Source of the DNA: Amycolatopsis viridis
GTDB lineage: Bacteria; Actinomycetota; Actinomycetes; Mycobacteriales; Pseudonocardiaceae
Assembly (NCBI RefSeq): GCF_011758765.1
Contig: NZ_JAANOU010000001.1
Location: 1,178,001-1,242,000 of the forward strand
Length of the DNA stretch: 64,000 nucleotides
Direction: 5' to 3'
The position numbers and the translations under genes were made by a program. Position 1 is the stretch's first letter, and each line of letters begins with the position of its first letter. Below the pieces are notes generated by a model. That model saw nothing but the letters and a program-made list of their open reading frames with translations, ran no database searches and was not told the origin of the DNA. Positions 45,848 through 55,384 of the stretch are shown here, piece by piece.

Positions 45848-46762
45848 GTGTCGGCAAGTGGCGGAACGAAGGCGATCCTCGCGGCACTGGGCGCCAACGC
45901 CGGGATCGCCGTGGCGAAGTTCGCCGGATTCCTGGTCACCGGATCGTCGTCGATGCTCGCCGAGTCGGTGCACTCGCTCGCCGACACGTCCAACCAGGGC
46001 CTGCTCCTGCTCGGGCAGCGCCAGTCCCGCCGGCGCGCCACCCGCGAGCACCCGTTCGGCTTCGGGCGAGAGCGGTACTTCTACTCGTTCGTGGTCGCGC
46101 TGATGCTGTTCACGCTCGGCTCGGTGTTCGCGCTCTACGAGGGCATCCACAAGATCGAGCACCCGGAGCCGCTGACCAGCCCGCTGGTCGCGGTGATCAT
46201 CCTGGTGGTCGCGATCTGCCTGGAGGGCTACTCGTTCGTCACCGCGATGAAGGAGTCGCGCACGATCAAGGGGGAGGCGACCTGGTGGCGGTTCATCCGC
46301 CAGTCCCGCACCCCGGAGCTGCCGGTCGTGTTGCTGGAGGACAGCGGGGCGCTGCTCGGCCTGGTGTTCGCGCTGGCCGGTGTCGGGCTCTCCGAGCTGA
46401 CCGGCGACCCGGTGTGGGACGGCGTGGGCACCGTCCTGATCGGTGTCCTGCTCGGGATCATCGCGATCATCCTCATCGTCGAGATGAAGAGCCTGCTGAT
46501 CGGCGAGGGCGCCACCGACCGCGAGCTGGACAGCATCTGCGAGGCGCTGGCCGGCGGGCGGGTCGAACGGGTGATCCACATCCGCACCCAGTACCTGGGC
46601 CCCGACGAGCTGCTCGTCGCCGCGAAGCTGGCGCTCGCGCCGCGGCTGGAACTGTCGGAGGTGGCGAGCGAGATCGACGCCGCCGAGGCCAGGGTGCGTG
46701 AGCGGGTGCCCGCGGCGCGGCTCATCTACCTGGAACCGGACCTGGATCGGCAGCCGGTGTGA
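45848..46762 (+). CDS. Cation diffusion facilitator family transporter
   Basis: The 304-residue protein has six membrane segments. Helix 2 carries SVHSLADTSNQ, where the CDF zinc-site H-x3-D is seen, and helix 5 carries LLEDSGALLGL, in which the usual first ligand H/D is Glu-Asp. The cytoplasmic C-terminal domain (about 215-300) has IRTQYLGPDELLVAAKLAL. It likely exports Zn(II), Mn(II) or Fe(II) by proton exchange; the metal cannot be told. GTG 45848 has GGGGG upstream. Confidence 0.88.
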   Translation: MSASGGTKAILAALGANAGIAVAKFAGFLVTGSSSMLAESVHSLADTSNQGLLLLGQRQSRRRATREHPFGFGRERYFYSFVVALMLFTLGSVFALYEGIHKIEHPEPLTSPLVAVIILVVAICLEGYSFVTAMKESRTIKGEATWWRFIRQSRTPELPVVLLEDSGALLGLVFALAGVGLSELTGDPVWDGVGTVLIGVLLGIIAIILIVEMKSLLIGEGATDRELDSICEALAGGRVERVIHIRTQYLGPDELLVAAKLALAPRLELSEVASEIDAAEARVRERVPAARLIYLEPDLDRQPV

Positions 46763-46844
46763 ACCATGGGTGGCTCCCGTCACCCGATCGCGTTAGGGTG
46801 ACCAACCGTACCTGAGATCCAGGACACGGCGGGAGGAGACACCC

Positions 46845-48380
46845 TTGCCAGGTAACGGGCTGTGGCGCACGAAGTCCATCGAGCAGTCCATTCAGGACAC
46901 CGACGAGCCGGGCACCAGGTTGCGACGCAACCTGTCGGCCTGGGATCTCACGGTGTTCGGGGTCGCGGTGGTGATCGGCGCCGGTATCTTCACCCTGACC
47001 GCACGCACGGCGGGCGACTACGCGGGACCATCGGTGTCGCTGGCGTTCGTGTTCGCTGCGATCGCCTGCGGCCTGGCCGCACTCTGTTATGCCGAGTTCG
47101 CCTCGACCGTGCCGGTCGCGGGCAGCGCGTACACGTTCTCGTACGCCACCTTCGGCGAGTTCGTGGCCTGGATCATCGGCTGGGACCTGGTGCTGGAGCT
47201 GGCCGTCGGTGCGGCCGCGGTGGCCAAGGGCTGGTCGGTGTACCTGGAGACGGTGCTCGGCTACATCTTCGGCAAGGGCACCAAGACGAGCTTCGAGATC
47301 GGGTCGGTCACGGTCGACTGGGGAGCGCTCGTCCTGGTGGCCGTGCTGGCGATGGTGCTCGCGTTCGGCACGAAGCTGTCCTCGCGCGTCTCGATGGTGA
47401 TCACCGCGATCAAGGTCGGCATCGTGCTGTTCGTCATCGTGCTCGGGCTGTTCTACATCAAGGGTGCCAACTACTCGCCCTACGTCCCGCCGGCCTCCAC
47501 GGGCGGGTCCGGGCAGAGTGGTGTGGACCAGTCGCTGTTCTCGCTGATCGCGGGCGGGGCGAACAGCTCGTTCGGCTGGTTCGGCCTGCTGGCCGCTGCC
47601 TCGCTGGTGTTCTTCGCGTTCATCGGGTTCGACATCGTGGCCACCACCGCGGAGGAGACGAAGAACCCGCAGCGCTCGGTGCCGCGCGGCATCTTCGGCG
47701 CGCTGGCGATCGTCACCGTGCTGTACGTGTCGGTGTCGCTGGTGGTCGTCGGCATGGTGCCCTACGGCGACCTGGCCACCGCCGCGGGCGACGGCAGCCA
47801 CAAGACGCTGGCGACCGCGTTCGCCGCCAACGGCGTGAACTGGGCGGCGAACATCATCTCGGTCGGCGCACTGGCCGGTCTGACCACCGTGGTGATGGTG
47901 CTGATCCTCGGCCAGACCCGGGTGCTGTACGCGATGTCGCGGGACGGTCTGCTGCCGCGGTCGCTGGCCCGCACGAGCGAGCGCGGCACCCCGGCCCGGG
48001 CGACGGTGCTGGTCGCGGTGATGATCGGGGTGGCGGCGACGTTCTTCCCGGCGGACAAGCTGGAGGAGATGGTGAACGTCGGCACGCTGTTCGCGTTCAT
48101 CCTGGTCTCGGCGGGTGTGCTCGTGCTGCGCCGGATCCGCCCGGACCTGCCGCGCGCGTTCCGGGTGCCGGGCGTGCCGGTGGTGCCGATCCTCGCGATC
48201 CTGGCCTGCCTGTGGCTGATGCTGAACCTGACCGTGCTGACCTGGCTGCGGTTCCTGGCCTGGATGGTCGTGGGCGTCGTCATCTACTTCGCCTACAGCC
48301 GGCGGCACTCGCTGCTCGGTAAGCGCGGGGCGACCGGAACACCGCTGCCGGTGGGAGGCGCTGACCCGACCCGACCCTGA
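46845..48380 (+). CDS. APC-superfamily amino-acid permease, cationic amino-acid type
   Basis: A 511-residue protein with 12 or more membrane segments. FGVAVVIGAGIFTLTA is the substrate-binding unwound first helix of APC transporters, and FIGFDIVATTAEETKNPQRSVPRGI is the consensus of the CAT/YfnA branch. It probably imports basic or branched amino acids. TTG 46845 is chosen because GGGAGGAG precedes it at the right distance and the polar N-terminus is usual for the branch. Confidence 0.9.
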   Translation: MPGNGLWRTKSIEQSIQDTDEPGTRLRRNLSAWDLTVFGVAVVIGAGIFTLTARTAGDYAGPSVSLAFVFAAIACGLAALCYAEFASTVPVAGSAYTFSYATFGEFVAWIIGWDLVLELAVGAAAVAKGWSVYLETVLGYIFGKGTKTSFEIGSVTVDWGALVLVAVLAMVLAFGTKLSSRVSMVITAIKVGIVLFVIVLGLFYIKGANYSPYVPPASTGGSGQSGVDQSLFSLIAGGANSSFGWFGLLAAASLVFFAFIGFDIVATTAEETKNPQRSVPRGIFGALAIVTVLYVSVSLVVVGMVPYGDLATAAGDGSHKTLATAFAANGVNWAANIISVGALAGLTTVVMVLILGQTRVLYAMSRDGLLPRSLARTSERGTPARATVLVAVMIGVAATFFPADKLEEMVNVGTLFAFILVSAGVLVLRRIRPDLPRAFRVPGVPVVPILAILACLWLMLNLTVLTWLRFLAWMVVGVVIYFAYSRRHSLLGKRGATGTPLPVGGADPTRP

Positions 48381-48440
48381 GGACGTGATCGGGGGAAGTC
48401 CCGGATCTCACCGGCCCGGCGCTCGGCTAGCGTCGGGCCG

Positions 48441-49313
48441 GTGATCCGGAAACTGCTGCTCGTCTTCCTGGGAGCCGCGGCGGTCTGCCTGGTGCCCTGG
48501 GTCCTCTACCTCGCCAACACGCTGCCCGACCAGTTCGACACCGCACAGTGGCGGGTGGCGTGGGTGGGGTTCGACGTGGCGCTGGTGGGGTGTTTCGCCG
48601 CCGCCACGTGGCTGGGGCTGCGCCGCCGCCGGGCGGCGGTGCCACTGCTGGCGGCCACCGCGGCCCTGCTGGTGTGCGACGCCTGGTTCGACGTCGTGCT
48701 CGACTGGGGGTCCGCCGACCGGTACGCGAGCCTGGCGCTCGCCGTGTGCGCCGAGCTGCCGATCGCCGTGCTGCTCATGCTGACCGCGCGCAAGCTGCTG
48801 AGCGGCGACATGCGGCCACGCCCGCTGACGCTCCGCGACATCGAGATCCGCAGCGACCCGGGCTACGAGCGGGTGCTGCGCGAGCTGCCCGCCACCGCGG
48901 GCGAACTGACGCGCCGCCTCGGTGCCGATGCTTCCGGGCGCGTTGCGGTGCTGACCGAAGCCGGGTACGTCCGGCGGCGGTGGGACGGCCGGTGGCACGC
49001 CCTCCCGCAGAACACGAAGGAGCCGCGGCCCGCGGAATTCACCGGGACCCACCAGCAGCAGGTCAGCGAGTACCTCGACGCCAAGTACGACCGGGAGCTC
49101 GAATTGCTGTCCTGGGCCGCGCGCAACCGGGACGGGTTCGGTTCGTGGGCCACCGCCTGGCGGGGCCAGGCCTGGCTGACCGAACCGGAGCTGCGCCGTC
49201 TGGAGGCGGAGTACCAGGATCTGGTGGCCCGGTACTGCCGGATGCGCCCCGCCCCGGCACGCGGGTCGCGTGAGCTCGCGGTACGGCTCTACACGTTCCC
49301 GCTACCCGGCTGA
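48441..49313 (+). CDS. Membrane protein with C-terminal winged-helix-like region
   Basis: The 290-residue product has four membrane helices in residues 5-125 and a cytoplasmic part. Residues about 150-195 (ERVLRELPATAGELTRRLGAD, then VAVLTEAGYVRRRWDGRWHALP) look like a winged helix in which a short beta hairpin follows the recognition helix. The last 80 residues are helical. It may be a membrane-tethered regulator; no family is recognised. TAGCGT at 48428-48433 is 7 bases before the GTG. It overlaps the end of the next, convergent gene by 12 bases. Confidence 0.65.
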   Translation: MIRKLLLVFLGAAAVCLVPWVLYLANTLPDQFDTAQWRVAWVGFDVALVGCFAAATWLGLRRRRAAVPLLAATAALLVCDAWFDVVLDWGSADRYASLALAVCAELPIAVLLMLTARKLLSGDMRPRPLTLRDIEIRSDPGYERVLRELPATAGELTRRLGADASGRVAVLTEAGYVRRRWDGRWHALPQNTKEPRPAEFTGTHQQQVSEYLDAKYDRELELLSWAARNRDGFGSWATAWRGQAWLTEPELRRLEAEYQDLVARYCRMRPAPARGSRELAVRLYTFPLPG

Positions 49314-51608
49314 CGGGGTCTTCAGGTGGAACCGGGTCAGGTCGGGGAACAGCGGAACCTGCTCCGCCTCGCCGCTCGCCGCCCGGCCGGGCATCTCCAG
49401 CCCGGCGGCGATCGCCACCGCCTGGTCCCACTCCGGATCCACCAGGTAGTCCGCCTGCCCGAGCACCCCGGCCCGCCACCGGCGGGCGCCGGGCGGCGGG
49501 GGCACCGGGTCGGGGAGCCAGTGGTCGCCGCCGAGCACCAGCGCACCGGTCGCGCCCGGGACGGCCGGCAGGAGCGCGCCCCAGCCGCCGTCGGGCAGGT
49601 AGCCCTCGCCGGTCAGCTTGCCGCCGTCCACCCGGTGCCGCCAGGTCGTGACGCCGCCGCCGAAGATGTCCGTCCCGCGGGCCAGCCCGCGCCACCGGCC
49701 CCCCAGCGACTCGTGCAGCGCGGTGAGCGCACTGTGCGGCAGGACGGCCGGGAACGCCCGCTGGTACCCCCACTGCAAGGGTGACCCGGCGCTGAGCAGG
49801 CCCACCCGCTCGCGGTCCGCCGGCGACAGCGTGTGCACGAGCCGCGCGGCCGCGATCACCGTCAGCACGCTGCCCAGTTTCTCCCCGCTCAGCACGACCC
49901 GCGTGTTCGGCTCGGCCAGGTGCTCCTGTGCGCGGGCCGCGAGGTCCGGCACCACTTTCAGCGCGTAGCACGGCGGGATCGCCGGGTGCGCCGCGCGGGG
50001 CCAGAAGCACACCAGATCCGCCAGTGCGCCGAGGTGCCGGTTGCGGCCCGGTTTGGTCGCCGCGGTGTAGACCACCCGCAGCAGCCCCACGGCCAGGAAC
50101 CCGAGCCCGAGCACCCCGGCGGCGGACAACGGGTCGAGCCAGCCCGGCAGCGTGTGGAAGCCGTACCAGGCGACCAGCAGCGCGGCCGCCCCGAGCGACA
50201 GCCCGGCGACGACCCCGAGCGCGAGGTGGTGCAGGTGCCGTCGTTCCCAGGCCGACCGCGCCCAGGCGGCGGCCGCGGTCCGCTCGTCCGACGGCGACTG
50301 GAGCATCCGCACGATCTCCGGCACCCCGCGCGAGCGGCGCCGCAGCGGCACCCCGACGGCGAATCCGAGCACGCCCAGCACGACCGCCAGCACCAGACCG
50401 CCGCCCCACAGTGCTGTCACCAGGCGGTAGCTGTCCGGCAGGCGGAGGTCGCCGGCCCCGGCCAGCCGCCGCAGCCCGATGGCCAGGCCCGCGCCGAACC
50501 CGCCGCCGAGCAGCGCGGCCAGCGCCAGCGCGGGAGCGGCCGCCCAGCCGCCGGCCCACGGGCGCAGCCGCGTGGGCAACTCCCGCCAGGTGCGGCGGGC
50601 CAGCAGCGCCGCGGGGACCAGCAGCAGCGCGAACAGCAGCCACGCGCCGAGCAGGGCCGCGCCGATGGCCTCCACGGTCGGGTCCGACCCGGCCGGCACC
50701 CCACCGCGGACCGCGGTGGCGACCAGCAGCGCGACCGCCACGGACAGCAGCCCGGCACGTGCCCACCGCGGCAGGTGCCGCGCGCCGGACGCCGACGTGA
50801 CCAGCGCGACACCGGTCAGCACCAGCGCGGCGGCCCAGAGCAGCCGCCCGGGGACGTCGGCCGGCACGTCCAGCGGGCCGCCCACGGCGACCAGGACCAC
50901 CGTGCCCAGCGCGGCGACCGCGTGCACACAGCGCAGCACCGGCGAATCCGTGTCGCCGCGCAGGACGTCGCCCGGGAGCGCGTCACCGGGCGGCGGTGGC
51001 GGGTGCGCCCGGACGGTCCAGTTCGCCCCGGACACCCGGTACAGCACGAAGACCACCGCGGCGACCGGCAACAGCCCGGCGGTCAGCCGGAGCTGCCCGA
51101 CGTCCCGCAGCCAGTCGGGCAGCCCGGGCAGGCAGTGGTGGCCGGGCGCCAGGCACTGAGCGGCGAACAGGTCGAGCGTGACGACCGCGACCTGCGCGAC
51201 GAGCAGCATCGTCAGCACCAGCGCGGCGATCCGCAGCACACCCCGGCAGAGCGCGCCCAGCACGGCGGCGGTGCGGCTGCCGTCCGGGACCGGCGGCAGC
51301 ATCCAGTGCGCCACGTTGGCCAGCGAGAACGGGAAGAGCAACGCCCACGTGGCCTTCGCCGCGCCCCCGGAGGTCATGCCGCTCCACAGGTAACCCTCCA
51401 GCGTGCGGGGCACCGAGCGGCCGAGCGCCGGCAGTACCGGGCCGGGCGCCGGGCGCCGTAGCCGGTCGGCGGGGCGGACGACCCGGCCCACCCCGTCCCC
51501 GGCGACCTCCACCGTGCCGGCCGCGTCCAGCAGGTCCTCGCCGGTGGTGCCGGACAGGCCGGGTACGCGTAGTTCGACCACTCGGGTGTCGGGCCCAGGA
51601 AGCGGCAC
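49302..51608 (-). CDS. Integral-membrane alpha/beta-hydrolase-like protein with lost catalytic residues
   Basis: A 768-residue protein: an N-terminal soluble start (VVELRVPGLSGTTGEDLLD, EGYLWSGMTSGGA), about a dozen membrane segments, and a C-terminal domain from about 540 that resembles a lipase fold: TRVVLSGEKLGSVLTVIAAARL, then GLLSAGSPLQWGYQRAFP and RWRGLARGTDIFGG. In active relatives the elbow reads GHSxG and the late motif HSDYW; here they are GEKLG (near 575) and QADYLVDP, so Ser and His appear lost. GTG at 51606-51608 has AAGGAGA upstream. Role unknown, possibly lipid sensing. Confidence 0.65.
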   Translation of the reverse strand: MPLPGPDTRVVELRVPGLSGTTGEDLLDAAGTVEVAGDGVGRVVRPADRLRRPAPGPVLPALGRSVPRTLEGYLWSGMTSGGAAKATWALLFPFSLANVAHWMLPPVPDGSRTAAVLGALCRGVLRIAALVLTMLLVAQVAVVTLDLFAAQCLAPGHHCLPGLPDWLRDVGQLRLTAGLLPVAAVVFVLYRVSGANWTVRAHPPPPPGDALPGDVLRGDTDSPVLRCVHAVAALGTVVLVAVGGPLDVPADVPGRLLWAAALVLTGVALVTSASGARHLPRWARAGLLSVAVALLVATAVRGGVPAGSDPTVEAIGAALLGAWLLFALLLVPAALLARRTWRELPTRLRPWAGGWAAAPALALAALLGGGFGAGLAIGLRRLAGAGDLRLPDSYRLVTALWGGGLVLAVVLGVLGFAVGVPLRRRSRGVPEIVRMLQSPSDERTAAAAWARSAWERRHLHHLALGVVAGLSLGAAALLVAWYGFHTLPGWLDPLSAAGVLGLGFLAVGLLRVVYTAATKPGRNRHLGALADLVCFWPRAAHPAIPPCYALKVVPDLAARAQEHLAEPNTRVVLSGEKLGSVLTVIAAARLVHTLSPADRERVGLLSAGSPLQWGYQRAFPAVLPHSALTALHESLGGRWRGLARGTDIFGGGVTTWRHRVDGGKLTGEGYLPDGGWGALLPAVPGATGALVLGGDHWLPDPVPPPPGARRWRAGVLGQADYLVDPEWDQAVAIAAGLEMPGRAASGEAEQVPLFPDLTRFHLKTPSAG

Positions 51609-51693
51609 GTGGCTGTCTCCTTTTCCGGGTGTTCCGCGATGAACGGACAACGGTAGTGTTCAGGTGGAGTCGATCGTTGGAGGAAATGCCGCT

Positions 51694-53166
<1,473 letters not shown>

Positions 53167-53187
53167 CCGCACCAGGCCGCGCTCGGG

Positions 53188-53216
53188 TGCTATCATCGAC
53201 CTCGTATGTGATAGCA
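53188..53216. promoter_or_regulatory. Inverted repeat operator of the toxin-antitoxin locus
   Basis: TGCTATCA (53188-53195) and TGATAGCA (53209-53216) are perfect inverted copies with centres 21 bp apart, two helical turns, directly before the antitoxin gene. TAGCAT (53212-53217) inside the right arm can be the -10, 6 bases before the ATG. This is the layout of RHH antitoxin autorepression. Confidence 0.75.
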
Positions 53217-53223
53217 TGGCACC

Positions 53224-53511
53224 ATGCGGCAGATGATCACTCGTCTCGACGACGAGTTGCATGCCCGGGTCAAGGCGAAGGCCGAGGCGGAGGGGCGCAG
53301 TGTCAACGAGTTCGTGACCGAGGTCCTGAAAGCCGCGGTCGACCGGCCGGAAGCCCGGCAGGAACGCAAGCGGCGGTTGCTCGCCGAGGGGAAACTGGTC
53401 GCGTTCGCGCCTGAAGCGCCGGTACCGAGCCGGGAGCAACTCGATGCTCTCCTGCGGGGCAGTGGAACCGCCGTCAGCGAGGCACTGGACTGGTCGCGAG
53501 GCGAGTGGTGA
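53224..53511 (+). CDS. Ribbon-helix-helix antitoxin (VapB/FitA-like)
   Basis: The 95-residue protein begins MRQMITRLDDELHARVKAKA, then EAEGRSVNEFVTEVLKAAV: the ribbon strand plus two helices of an Arc/MetJ-type DNA-binding domain. The C-terminal half (about 50-95) is the flexible arm that blocks the toxin. Its TGA (53509-53511) overlaps the toxin GTG (GTGA). A perfect inverted repeat lies just upstream. The message appears leaderless. Confidence 0.88.
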   Translation: MRQMITRLDDELHARVKAKAEAEGRSVNEFVTEVLKAAVDRPEARQERKRRLLAEGKLVAFAPEAPVPSREQLDALLRGSGTAVSEALDWSRGEW

Positions 53512-53954
53512 CGATCTTCTACGCGGACACGAGTGCAGTGGTGCGCGCCTTCCTGCCGGATGAGCCCGAGCACGAGCAGATGGTGGAGCTGCTTCTCGAC
53601 AACGAAGATCTGGTGCTGACGAGCGAGCTGACAAGGGTTGAGTTCGCCAGTGCGATGGCGACCGCGCGGAACAACGGGCGGATCCGCGATGCCTCGGGAG
53701 CGCTCGCCCGCTTTGACGCCGAAGCCGGTGGTGAGGGCGCGTTGAGTCTCGTGCCGCTGGTGCCCCAGGTGATCATGCCGGCGGCCTGTCGCCTCGTGTC
53801 CGACCACCACGCGCTCCGCACGCTCGACGCGATTCATCTGGCTGTCGCCCTGCACGACACCACCGGGCTGGCGAATGGCGAGCCGGTCGTGATGGTGACC
53901 CGCGACCGACGCCAGGCCGAGGCCGCCGAGGCGCACGGCCTCGAGGTGCGCTGA
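53508..53954 (+). CDS. PIN-domain toxin (VapC-like ribonuclease)
   Basis: A 148-residue PIN nuclease with the acidic residues in order: Asp7 in YADTSAVV, Glu in ELTRVEFASAM, Asp in TLDAIHLAVAL and Asp in MVTRDRRQAEAA. VapC toxins cut tRNA or rRNA when the antitoxin is degraded. GTG 53508 is chosen for the four-base overlap with the antitoxin stop; GTG 53505 is one codon earlier. It is the only mobile-type accessory unit inside the conserved sahH-tmk-mtrA block. Confidence 0.9.
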   Translation: MTIFYADTSAVVRAFLPDEPEHEQMVELLLDNEDLVLTSELTRVEFASAMATARNNGRIRDASGALARFDAEAGGEGALSLVPLVPQVIMPAACRLVSDHHALRTLDAIHLAVALHDTTGLANGEPVVMVTRDRRQAEAAEAHGLEVR

Positions 53955-53977
53955 CCACCGCCGGATAGCCTGTGCCC

Positions 53978-54625
53978 GTGGGACGGCTGGTGGTCATCGA
54001 GGGGCTGGACGGCGCGGGCAAGCGCACGCTGACCGACGGCCTCACCAAGGCGCTGCACGACCAGGGCCGCACGGTCGCCACGCAGGCGTTCCCCCGCTAC
54101 GGCCGCAGTGTCCACGCCGACCTGGTGCGGGAGGGCCTGCACCGCCGCCACGGCGACCTCACCGACTCCGTGTACGGGATGGGCCTGCTCTACGCCCTCG
54201 ACCGCCGGGGCGCGGCCGGCGACATCCGCCGCGACCTGGCCACCCACGACGTCGTCCTGCTGGACCGGTACGTCGCGTCCAACGCCGCCTACGGTGCGGC
54301 CCGCCTCCGCCAGCACGCCGACGGCGCGTTCGTGCGCTGGGTGCGGGAGATCGAGATCGACCGGTTCGGGCTGCCGCTGCCGGACGCCCAGATCCTGCTG
54401 CGCGTCCCGCCCGCCGTGGCCGCCGAGCGGGCCGACCGGCGCGCCTCGGCCGACGCCGACCGGGCCAAGGACGCGTTCGAGTCCGACGACGATCTCCAGG
54501 CCCGCTGCGCCGCGGTCTACGACGAACTGGCGGCGATGTCGTGGTTGTCCGGTTGGCACGTGGTGGACGGCGCGGCGGGAGTCGACCACGCCGAGCTCGT
54601 CGCCCGGCTGGTCCATCCGGGCTAA
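53978..54625 (+). CDS. tmk: Thymidylate kinase
   Basis: The 215-residue P-loop kinase has IEGLDGAGKRTLTDGL; the Lys-Arg-Thr in place of Lys-Ser/Thr-Thr is also found in M. tuberculosis Tmk. LLDRYVASNAAYGAARL carries the DR-Y motif, and the LID region has RRASADADRAKDAFE. It makes dTDP from dTMP. GTG 53978 is preferred; TAGCCT at 53966-53971 is 6 bases before it, so the message may be leaderless. In mycobacteria it is next to mtrA, as here. Confidence 0.93.
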   Translation: MGRLVVIEGLDGAGKRTLTDGLTKALHDQGRTVATQAFPRYGRSVHADLVREGLHRRHGDLTDSVYGMGLLYALDRRGAAGDIRRDLATHDVVLLDRYVASNAAYGAARLRQHADGAFVRWVREIEIDRFGLPLPDAQILLRVPPAVAAERADRRASADADRAKDAFESDDDLQARCAAVYDELAAMSWLSGWHVVDGAAGVDHAELVARLVHPG

Positions 54626-54699
54626 CGTGCCTGCTCACTTCCCGGGCCGTTCGCAGGGTCGCGCGTCACGAACGGTCTCCGTAGTGCGAATATGTGGTC

Positions 54700-55377
54700 A
54701 TGAAGGCACGTGTGTTGGTCGTCGACGACGACCCCGCTCTTGCGGAGATGCTCACCATCGTGCTGCGCGGCGAGGGGTTCGACACCGCGGTGGTGGCGGA
54801 CGGCTCCCGGGCGCTCCCCGCGCTGCGGGAGCTCAAGCCCGATCTCGTGCTGCTCGACCTGATGCTGCCCGGCATGAACGGCATCGACGTCTGCAAGGCG
54901 ATCCGGGCCGAGTCGGGAGTGCCGATCGTCATGCTCACCGCGAAGAGCGACACGGTCGACATCGTGCTGGGCCTGGAGTCCGGCGCCGACGACTACGTGG
55001 TCAAGCCGTTCAAGCCGAAGGAGCTCGTCGCGCGCGTGCGCGCGCGGCTGCGGCGCACCGAGGCCGAGCCCGCCGAGACTCTCACCATCGGTGACCTGGC
55101 CATTGACGTGCCCGGCCACGAGGTGACCCGGGACGGCAAGGCCATCCCGCTCACCCCGCTGGAGTTCGACCTGCTGGTCGCCCTGGCCCGGAAACCGCGC
55201 CAGGTGTTCACCCGCGAGGTCCTGCTCGAGCAGGTGTGGGGTTACCGGCACGCGGCCGACACCCGCCTGGTCAACGTGCACGTCCAGCGGTTGCGCTCGA
55301 AGGTCGAGAAGGACCCCGAGCACCCCGAGGTCGTCCTGACCGTCCGCGGCGTCGGCTACAAGGCGGGTCCGCCGTAA
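54700..55377 (+). CDS. mtrA: Essential response regulator MtrA
   Basis: The 225-residue OmpR-family regulator is almost the same as mycobacterial MtrA over long stretches (AEMLTIVLRGEGFDTAVV, DLVLLDLMLPGMNGIDVC, SGADDY, PLEFDLLVALARKPRQVFTR, LTVRGVGYKAGPP). Asp53 is the phospho-acceptor. MtrA controls cell-wall hydrolases, division and replication genes. ATG 54700 is used; GTG 54694 is in frame. A GAATAT lies 6 bases before the ATG. Co-oriented with mtrB and lpqB. Confidence 0.97.
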   Translation: MKARVLVVDDDPALAEMLTIVLRGEGFDTAVVADGSRALPALRELKPDLVLLDLMLPGMNGIDVCKAIRAESGVPIVMLTAKSDTVDIVLGLESGADDYVVKPFKPKELVARVRARLRRTEAEPAETLTIGDLAIDVPGHEVTRDGKAIPLTPLEFDLLVALARKPRQVFTREVLLEQVWGYRHAADTRLVNVHVQRLRSKVEKDPEHPEVVLTVRGVGYKAGPP

Positions 55378-55384
55378 CAGTCAG

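Noticed and set aside
51609..51693. SAM or SAH riboswitch before sahH
   Set aside because: The gap is only 85 bases and lacks the conserved blocks of known SAM/SAH aptamers.
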